From: Platanthera guangdongensis
Lineage: Eukaryota; Streptophyta; Magnoliopsida; Asparagales; Orchidaceae
DNA length: 64,000 bases
Direction: 5' to 3'
NCBI GenBank assembly: GCA_039583875.1
Contig: CM077150.1
Coordinates: 52,404,261-52,468,260, forward strand
This document shows positions 47,181-56,371 of this stretch, piece by piece. The notes beneath the pieces are model-generated. The model saw only the letters and a list, made by a program, of their open reading frames with translations, did no database searches and was not told where the DNA came from. Made by a program: the position numbers and the translations under genes. Position 1 is the first letter of the stretch. The number at the start of each line of letters is the position of its first letter.

Positions 47181-48726
47181 TGTTGGATCCCTAGTTAGAT
47201 TTGGGCTAGGTTCACTAATTAGGATGTCTGATCCACAATGTATAGTCAGGGTCATGTGTTTTTGAGTCTTAGAATTTAGGCTAAGTCTTCAGGCTCAACC
47301 TTACATGGACCAGCCACCAGAAGACCTCAGATTGACTCAAGACTTAGAAGAAATCAAGTTTAGTATATAAGTTCGACATTCGTCAAACTTAGCTCAACGA
47401 TCGTCGATCGCTGATCGACGAACTCAGAGTTAATTCTCTGAGTTGAGCTCGCCGATATTCGAGCTCAGGTCGACGAAGTCTGGACTTCAACTTCAACACA
47501 TTCTTTCCAGATTACTTTTGTTGAACTCAGCTCGACGAAGATAGATTATTAGCTCGACGAACTTGGAGCTCAGAATTGGCAAGTTATTCACAGAATGCAG
47601 TTTGTTGTGCTCAGGTCGACGAACTTGGATCTCAGCTCGACGAACAAGTTTTCTCAGGTCAACGAACAGGATTTCTCAGCTCGATGAACTTGGATCTCAG
47701 GTCGACGAAATCTATTATATGGTCGACGATTTCTGTTGCAGTTCCAGACTTAGAATTTTCCTCATTTTCTGTCCTTATTCCATATTATTTAGCATTGATT
47801 TCCTGAAGTAATTATGCACATATTCTCTGAATATAGCCTTTATTGGCAGTATTAATTCTGGTCTTCATTAGGTTAATTACTTGCTTAATTAATTGGGATA
47901 GTTGGGGAAACACAATAAAAAAAATATTCTCCAGTCGATTTTCATTCTCCAGGCAGTCAACAATAAATGCAGAGTATTCAAAATTCAAAAGAGAATTCGA
48001 CAGATAATATAAAAGAGTTTTTCTTTTCAGAAGACAAGACAACAGGACTTAGAGCAATACAAAGAACACAGAAAGACATTCAAAAATTTTCTGTGCAGAA
48101 AACACTTTGTTTTCTCCTTGATCTTACTGAAGAAAAAGAACAACAACAATCACTATCAAGAGTCTTCTTCAACTTCAACTCTAGGAGCTTTAAAGGACAA
48201 CAATCTCTAAATCAGTCAGAAGTTCCTGGATCATCTCAAGTCAAGGAAGAAGAACTACACCCTGAGCAAGGCTTCAAGTGATTTCTGAACGAGCATTGAG
48301 AACAGCAATCCACTAAGTCTTCTCAGTTGTTTGAGAAAGAAAAGACACTATCAAATCTCTCTCCCCACTCCTATATAAAGGGTTTATTAACTCCCTTCAA
48401 AAGTTTATTTGATTTTTTGGCACCTGATCAAAAGCTCAAATGGTTGTGAGATCTCCCTGGAAATAGATTTTGAAGGTCAAGGAAGAAGACCTACACCCTG
48501 AGCAAGGCTTCAAGTGATTTCTGAAGGAGCCTTGACAACAGCAATCCACTAAGTCTTCTCATTTGTTTTAGAAAGAGAAGACACTATCAAATCTCTCTCC
48601 CCACTACTGTATAAAGGGTTTATTAACTCCCTTCAAAGTTTATTTGGTTTTTGGGCACCTGATCAAAAGCTTAAAAGGTTGTGAGATCTCCCTGGAAATA
48701 GATCTTCTGGTGGTAGTCACCTGATC
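47181..48726 (+). mobile_element. 3' LTR of element B, left part
   Basis: Matches the 5' LTR of B with a palindrome array at 47380-47732. It contains a tandem duplication of about 240 bp (48241-48476 and 48477-48716). It is interrupted by element C at 48726; 48722-48726 (TGATC) is the target duplication of C. Confidence 0.93.
48241..48716 (+). repeat. Tandem duplication of about 240 bp in the B 3' LTR
   Basis: TCAAGGAAGAAGA(A/C)CTACA begins both copies at 48241 and 48477. Each carries ATAAAGGGTTTATTAACTCC (near 48376 and 48610), so a TATA-like site is doubled. The 5' LTR has one copy, and the extra length (about 1845 against 1604 bp) equals the duplication. The copies differ at several bases. 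Confidence 0.9.
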
Positions 48727-50560
48727 TGTTGGATCCCTAGTAAAATTTGGGCTAGGTTCACTAAGTTAGGAACATATGACCCATAATGTATAGCCAGGGT
48801 TATGGTTGTGTCTTAGAGTCTAGGCCAAGTCCTTAGAATCAATATCACATGGACCAGCTATCAACAAGAATGTCAGAGACTCAAGAATTAGAGTTTTTCT
48901 AAAGAGTAAAATGAGTTCGATGTTCGTCGAACTCAGGTCGACGATAGTCGTGCTCAGCTCGACGATCTCAGAGTATATTCTCTGAGCTGAGCTCGACGAA
49001 CTTGGTACTCAGGTCGACGAACTTTGGACACTATACTTCAACACTTCAAGATCAGAAAACATCTCTTTATTCTAAGTCCAGAGTCAGACTTTGGTCGACG
49101 AACTTGATTCTGAGCTCGACGAACTGTGACCACAATAGCTAGAGTTATCCAGCAGCAGTTAAGTGGTCCTCAGCTCGACGAAACCAATTCTTAGGTCGAC
49201 GAATTATGGATACTTCACTTCAACACCTTCATCCAGAAGCATCTGAAATTATTCTAAGTCCAAAAATATTTTGCTGAACTTCAGTCGACAAAACCAGATA
49301 TCAGCTCGACGAACTCCATACACAGAAAAGACAACGTTTCTAGAGAATATAGTTATGCTTTCTGCTCGACGATCTTGGAACTTAGCTCAACGAACAGAAG
49401 TCATCTGTTCTACAAACTCAGCAACTCAGCTCGACAAACTGTGAACTCAGCTCGACGATTTCTGTTATCAGTTCGACGAATCCAGACTTAATTATTTTCC
49501 ATCCTTCTGTCCCCTTCTTACTGCAATAATTCTTGAGTAATTAATGCTCAAATATTCTCTATCATATAACCGTTAGATAGAGTATTGATCATGGTCTTCT
49601 CCAAGATTATTGTCTGCCATTTTTCCATGTGACAGTTGGGGAAATAATTCAATGCTGTTTATTCTCAAGGCCATCAGCATTGATTGCAGAGGATTTCAAA
49701 ATTTCAAAAGACCATTTTTGACAGGAAATATAAAAGAGATTTTCTCTCTTCTCCCTGCAGATAGAAAGATAGACAGAACAAGATAAACAATACATAGAGA
49801 TGACAGATACAGAAAATAGTCAGTCTGAAACAAGAGATTCACTACTGTCTGTCAACACAGAATTCTGACACAACAAGAAGCCATATTCCTGAAGACCATC
49901 AGCTATCTAAAGAAGAAGAAGAACACCTAATCAAAATCAATAATCTTCTGTCTTCAACACTCCAGGATACTTCAAAGGACAACTATATCACTATCTGTCA
50001 AAAAAGTTCCTGAACAACTGCTGATCAAGGCTATACTACTAAAGGCCTATCACCCTGCAACAAGGCTTCTTCTACCTTAACCATTCTATATCTTAGGGCA
50101 AGCCTGTGCTAAAATCAAATATCAACCAGTCTTCTCAGTTGTATATTGGGAAAGAGAAGACACAATCATCCCTCACCCCCCCCCCCACTATACAAAGGGT
50201 TATAACTCCCTTCAAAAGTTATTCCCGGTTGCAAGTCACCTAATCAAAAGACTTGAGGATTGATTTTTAAGCACCTGATCAAAAGATCATTGGTGTCAGG
50301 CACCTGATCAAAAATCTGAGTGGATTCCTACCAGGGTGGTAGAAGAGTGGATGTACCCAAGTTTAGGGGAACCACTATAAATTCTTGTGTTGTCTGGATT
50401 GCTCTTTTCTGTTGTTTTTGTGATGTGGCTGTTTGTTAGGATTGTTGTTTTAATTTTGTTCCTGCACTAGATTAAATCAGAAGAAAATTTTATAAACACT
50501 GAATACTCTATTCACCCCCCCCCCCCTCTAGAGTATTCCTGATCCAACAGCTCACTTTCA
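48727..50560 (+). mobile_element. 5' LTR of element C (1834 bp)
   Basis: Palindrome array at about 48908-49485, TATA-like AATATAAAAGAG near 49727, shared block at 50345-50384 with CCACTATAAATTC, and a C-tract hairpin with perfect 10-bp arms GAATACTCTA/TAGAGTATTC (50501-50510 and 50529-50538). Confidence 0.93.
48908..49485. repeat. TCGTCGA/TCGACGAA array in U3 (element C)
   Basis: About twenty arms, mostly CTCGACGAAC or GGTCGACGAAC with scattered TTCGTCGAAC, in two sub-clusters separated by non-repeat DNA. The 3' LTR copy is at 59725-60292. The outer bases are predominantly CGACGAA. Confidence 0.92.
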
Positions 50561-50562
50561 AT

Positions 50563-50574
50563 TGGTATCAGTGC
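50563..50574 (+). other. Primer binding site of element C
   Basis: TGGTATCAGTGC, initiator-Met-tRNA-like complement with one change, two bases after the LTR. Confidence 0.85.
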
Positions 50575-50677
50575 TTGGATTCCTTGGTGTACACAAGCTA
50601 ACCCTTAAACCAAAGATCCTGTGTTAGATCAGACTTCATCTTTTATCTTTATTTTTATTTAGACTATATACAAAACA

Positions 50678-52797
50678 ATGGCATGGAACAAAGACTATGC
50701 AAGCACCAGACCTCCAGTTTGCAACCTAAATATGTTTGCTATCTAGAAGGCAAGAATCAAATTATATATGAACTCTATTGATGAAGATATCTACAATTCC
50801 ATCTTGACAGGTCCTCCTCAAGCCACTGCTTCTACATCTACAGTAGCCTCAAGAACAAATGCAGTTCCACCACCTGAGTGGACTGAGGCTCAGAAGAAGG
50901 CCAAGGTTGCTGATGCCAAGGCAATGAACATACTGCCACAGACTATGTCAGATGATATCTTCCAAAAGGTTGCTGAATGTACTTCAGCCAAAGCCATCTG
51001 GGATTCCCTAAACCAAATGGTGGCTGGATCGGCATATGGAAGAATGGATAGGAGATCCAACCTCATATCCTTATATGAGAATTTCAAGAAAGAGGAAGCT
51101 GAGTCAGTAGCTGAAATGTATAATAGGTTAAGCTCAATCATTAATGAGCTAAAAACTTTGGATAAGGACATCACCCTCACTGAGGTGAATGACAAGATCC
51201 TAATGTGCTTCCCAAGCTCATGGTATTCAAGAATCTGGTCTATCAAAGAATCCAGAAGCCTAAATGAGATATCCATAGAATCTCTATTAGGCAAACTTAA
51301 GTCCTATGAATAGCTGATTAAATCCAGGGAGGCAGCTGAGCAGAGAACACCCCCTCCAGCAAGAAAAGAGCATAGCATTACTTTCAAGGCAGCTGAAGAT
51401 ACAGAGACTCCCTCAACAAATGAAGAACTCATGAGTCTTTTTGCCAAAAGATTCTACAAGTTGGCAAGAAAAGATTTCAGGAGGAAGTCATCCAGACAGG
51501 ATGACAAACCAAGGTATAATAAAATGCCAACTAAAGAAGTTGTATGCTTTGGTTGCAAGAAAGCTGGACACTTCATATCTGAGTGTCCAGAGAATTAGAA
51601 GAAAGAAAAGAGAAGAGATAAAGATACCAGGAGACAACACAACAGCGGACCTTCTTCCAGCAAATACAAGAAGAAGGAGAAGGGTTTTGTGGCTGAAACC
51701 TGGAGTGAGACTGAAGAAGAATCAACATCTTCTAGCTCCAGTGAAGATAAGGAAGAGGCAAGGGCCAGGGAGGTTTGACTCATAGCAATTGATGCTTCCA
51801 GGAGCCATTCAGAAGAAGAGGACTCAGACAATGAAGCAGTTTCAGATTCTGAAGCTGACAAGGTATTGTCTTCTTTTGACTACAGTTCTGATTCTTTTAA
51901 ATTTGAATTTAGAACAATGTGTATAGGCTTAATAAACTCAGAAAAGGAGATTAAAACTCTTAGGGAAAAATTAGGAAACCTAGAGAATGTCAACTCTGAA
52001 AATAATAGGTTAAAAGATGAATTAAACTTAGCTAATGAACAAATAATAATGTTAAAGACTGAACTTTGTGAGGCTAAACAACTTGAGGAAACTCTTAATG
52101 GAAGAAGCCTGAAGCTGATGGACATCACAAGCACTGTAAATGCCAGACTCAATGGCAAGCTAGGCTTGGATGCTTCATCAAGTTTCCCCCCATCCTCAAC
52201 AAAAACATACTGATAACCCCAATCAAATTTGTTTCTGCTAAGGGGAAAGAGAAAATAAACCATAAACAAACAATAGAAAATGTTCCCAAATCAATAGGTC
52301 TGAAAACCAAAAATCAGAAAACCTTAAGTAAAAACAAGGTTCAGTAGAATTCGTCGAACTTAGATCGACGAAATCCAGCCAGTTCGTCGAACCCAGATAG
52401 ACGAACTCTGAACGAAAACTATAGTTATAATTATTCATCTAACTACGATCGACGAACTCTGTATGGTTCGTCGAGTAGAGGTCGACGAACGTGGGGCAAA
52501 GAAAATGAATATGTTCATTCTCAGGGCAGAGATCGACGATCTCAACCCAATTCGTCGAACTCTGGTCGACGAACTCACAGAAATTCGTCAAACTCAGAAA
52601 GACTTAACCAAAACTATAATCTTAACAGCAACTCTAATAATTCCAGGAAACCATTTAATCCTGTAGTTGATTGGGTTATACCACCTAGGAGATATCACCC
52701 TTTAGGATACAAATCCCAACTAGAATTTTCTGTTATTTCTAGCTTTTCATACCAGCAAAACAAAGGACCCAAGGTAACCTGGGTCAAGAACAATTAA
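50678..52797 (+). pseudogene. Gag of element C, broken
   Basis: ATG at 50678 (AWNKDYASTRPPVCN). TAG replaces the conserved Trp at about 50744, and the rest of the gag domain is open at 50768-51313. TAG at 51311 is shared with B. CCHC knuckle CFGCKKAGHFISEC near 51548-51590, then a stop; acidic segment; TGA at about 51777; coiled coil at 51900-52100; palindrome-encoded Ser/Arg region at 52352-52600. The C-terminal VIPPRRYHPLGYKS runs without a stop to TAA at 52795, unlike A and B, where gag stops right after this motif. Confidence 0.9.
52352..52600. repeat. TCGTCGA/TCGACGAA units in gag 3' end (element C)
   Basis: About eleven arms (TTCGTCGAACTTAGATCGAC, GGTCGACGAACTC and similar) with TTCGTCG/CGACGAA outer bases, as in the LTR of C. 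Confidence 0.9.
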
Positions 52798-52813
52798 TTG
52801 TATTTCATTACAG
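52774..52813 (+). promoter_or_regulatory. Candidate gag/pol +1 junction of element C (40-nt segment)
   Basis: AAG/GTAACCTGGG ... ATTTCATTACAG/GTGAAA, 40 nt, with the gag-frame stop TAA at 52795 inside it. Pol lies in the +1 frame. Same length and borders as in A although the interior differs. Confidence 0.48.
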
Positions 52814-55800
52814 GTGAAAATCTGTCCAAGTGTGAATCAGACTTGATACTTGGACAGTGGTTGCTCCAAACATATGACTGGTAGCAAGGACATCTTACAC
52901 AAATACAAGTCCAAGCTGGGGCCAAAGGTTATCTTTGGGGATTCCAAATGTTGCCAGTCAGAATGTTTTGGAGAAGTGAAGATTGGAGTTGTTACTTTCA
53001 AGAGAGTAACTTATGTCAGAGGACTCAAACATAACCTCATCTCCATAAGTCAGTTATGTGATGAAGGTTATCAGGTACACTTTAACTCAACTTCTTGTAG
53101 TATTTCTAATAAGGAAAATCAAATTGTTTTAATTGGAAATAGACAAGGCAACATATATTTAGTTGATTTTCTATCTGACAATCCTGATATCTGCTTACTT
53201 AATATTACTAGTAATCAGAATGATTATGGCATAAAAGGCTAGGTCATGTAAACTTGAAAAACATTGCTAGGCTATCAAAAGACAACCTTGTTAGAGGTCT
53301 ACCTTCTGGTCCCTATAAGAAGGAAGGCCTTTGCAGGTCTTGTCAACTAGGCAAGCAAACTAAATCTAGTTTTAAATTGTTAATAAAAGTGATTCACCTA
53401 GGATTTTGTATTTGCTACATATGGATCTCTTTGAACCCATTGCTGTACAAAGCCTAGGAGGGAAATCCTATACCTTAGTTATTGTGGATGACTTCTCAAG
53501 GTTCACCTGGGTATCCTTTCTGAGATCTAAGTCAGATACCTTCAAGGTTCTTACAGATTTTCTTAGGACCATACAGATTGAGTTCTCTACTCATGTTGCA
53601 TTGATTAGAAGTGATCATGGCACAGAGTTTGAGTCTCTTCTTATGCATGAGTTCTGTGAGAAGGAAGGTATCAGGCATTGCTTCTCATCTCCTAGAACTC
53701 CTCAACAAAATGGGGTAGCTGATAGGAAAAATAGGACACTCATTGAAGCTGCAGGTACATTGCTTGCAGATGCTTACATGCCCCTAACCTTTTGGGCAGA
53801 GGCTGTGAGCACAGCAAATTATGTCCTGAACGGGAGTTTAATTCATAAACTAAAGAATAGGACTCCATATGAATTACAAGGGAAGAAACCTAAAATCAAT
53901 TATTTTAAAGTATTTGGATGTATATGTTATATTCACAATAACAACAAAAGATATATTAGAAAGTTTGAGGCCAAGGCTGAAGAGGGAATCTTTCTAGGAT
54001 ATTCCCAAGTAAGCAAAGCATATAGAGTTTTTAATAAATCATCTCTAAAAATTGAAGAGTCTATCCATGTTACATTTGATGAGGCTAACATGTCTTGCAA
54101 GGATAAAGATATTTCTACCAAAAGCAATATGCAGGTACCTCACTTGTGTGAGAATTTGGATGGACTAAACCTTACCCAAGAGGTTCCAACACATCATTCT
54201 CCACAAGTCAATGAAGATAGTGAATATGAAGGCACCGAAGGGATTGATATTCCCCCAACAGCAAACATAATTCCACAAGAGGAATTAGTTCCTAATGTTG
54301 TTGCAGAACCAACTCCACCCACTGATCTTGTCACACTAAGGGATCACCCAAGATCTCAAGTGATTGGAGACATATCAGTAGGTGTACAGACCAGACATCA
54401 ACTCAACCAAGATTTGATGCATGCTTGTTTTTTCTCTCAGGTTGAACCTCTATCCATCCATGATGATGAGCAAGATCCCTACTGGATCATTGCAATGCAG
54501 GAGGATTAAATCAATTTGAGAGATGTAGAGTTTGGGATTTGGTTCCAAGACCCCAAGACTATCCAGTCATTGGAACCAAATGGGTATACAAGAATAAATT
54601 GGATGCCCAAGGTACAATAGTCAGGAACAAGGCTAGGCTTGTTTCTCAAGGATACAGGCAAGAGGAAGGAATATATTATGACCAAATCTTTGCACCTGTG
54701 GCAAGGTTAGAGGCAATCAGAATATTCCTGGCCTATGCAGCCTACAAGAGATTCAAGGTGTATCAGATGGATGTGAAGAGTGCATTCCTGAATGGAGTAC
54801 TTAAAGAAGAGGTTTATGTTGAACAACCTCCAGGTTTTGTCTCTCCAACTCACCCTTATCATGTTTTCAAATTGCATAAAGCTCTTTATGGTCTCAAGCA
54901 AGCTCCAAGAGCTTAGTATGAGACCCTAGCCAGCTTTTTGATAGAGCATAAATTCATTAGAGGCATAGTAGATAGAACACTTTTCACTAGACATCATAAG
55001 GATCAAATATTGTTAGTGCAAATATATGGGGATGACATCATATTTGGGTCTACTGATTCCAAATTATGCAAGAGGTTCTCTGACCTCATGCATTCAAAAT
55101 TTAAAATGAGTAACATGGGTGAGCTTTCTTATTTCCTTGGTCTCCAAGTGAAGCAGTTGCCTGATGGCATCTTCATCTCTCAAGCTAAGTATGCTAAAGA
55201 GCTTATAAAGAAGTTTGGGATAGCTGATGATTCAGCAAAGAAAACACCTATGGCTACTAATGATGTGATTGACTCTGATACACATGGGAAACCTGTGGAT
55301 CAGAAATTATATAGGGGCATTATTGGGTCCCTACAATATCTAACAGCAAGCAGACCTGATATCATGTTTGCCAAATGCCTTTGTGCTAGGTTCCAAGAAA
55401 ACCCTAAAGAATCTCATCTAATTTTCTTAAAAAGAATTTTGAAATATATAAAGGGTTGTCCTAGTCTAGGCCTATGGTGTCCTGCTGAGTCAGAATTTGA
55501 TTTAACTGTATTTTCAGATGCTGACTTTGCTGGATGCAGGGTTGATAGAAAAAGCACCTCAGGGACTTGTCAGTTCCTTGGTATGAGGTTGGTATCTTGG
55601 TTTTGCAAGAAACAGTCTTATGTATCCACCTCAACTGCTGAAGCAGAATATATTGCAGCAGGCAGTTGTTGTTCTCAGATGATGTGGATCCAAAACCAAC
55701 TTCTAGACTATGGTCTCAACTTAAATAATTCAACTCTCTTTTGTGATAACACAAGTGCTATAGCAATAGCACAAAATCCAGTCCATCACATTAGGACTAA

Positions 55801-55978
55801 GCATATAGACATTAGGCATCACTTCATTAGAGAGTGTGTAGACAAAAACATAATTAATCTTGTCTATATCTATACTGATTTACAAAGAGCTGATATATTC
55901 ACCAAACCTCTGGATGAGAGAAATCACTTATTCTTTATAAATCAGCTTGGAATGATCAATGGAGAAGACTTAGTTTAG
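52814..55978 (+). pseudogene. Pol of element C, broken
   Basis: Protease (YLDSGCSKHMTGS near 52850; its Trp codon is TGA), pre-integrase and zinc finger (53254-53457, CRSCQLGK), integrase core with Trp intact (DDFSRFTWVSF, near 53490; IRSDHGTEF; SPRTPQQNGVADRKN), RT from about 54470 ([36 protein letters not shown]), and RNase H (DADFAGC, RKSTSGTCQFLG, AEAEYIAAGSC) ending GEDLV at 55978. The catalytic YVDD reads YGDD (about 55025). There are frame changes near 53240, 53390 and 54507 and TAG for Trp at 54914. It is the best-kept late pol of the three. Confidence 0.92.
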
Positions 55979-56009
55979 TTTCTGTCTGCACTCGATAAAT
56001 TTTCCAGAG

Positions 56010-56260
56010 TTCATCGAACGGAGCTCGACGAACTAGGGAAAGTTCGGGAGATATTCGTCAAACGAAGGTCGACGAACTCTCTGTATGTGAATTTGTTTTC
56101 GTCAAACGGAGATCGACGAATCCACTTCAGAAAACTTTCGTCGAACGGAGCTCGACGAAATGTCTTCAACTCTTCCAACTGAGCACGACGAATTATCTCA
56201 CTATCAATTATTTCGTCGATCTCAGGTCGAAGAATTTCTTATTTTTCGTGGAACGGAGTT
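56010..56260. repeat. Spacer cluster of TCGTCGA/TCGACGAA arms (element C)
   Basis: About twelve arms (TTCGTCGAACGGAGCTCGAC and similar). For about 200 bp after the pol stop the pol frame stays open and the repeats encode SSNGDRR and SSNGARR, the same peptide type as in gag, before a TGA near 56180. Confidence 0.88.
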
Positions 56261-56371
56261 TGTCGGTTCATATTCCAGAAAATCTTATAACTAGGTTTTC
56301 TTCGACCTCCGTCCCGTGCTTTCTGTTCCCTTTGCATTTGATCGTTGTTTTTCTCTCTTGCAGGTGATTTC

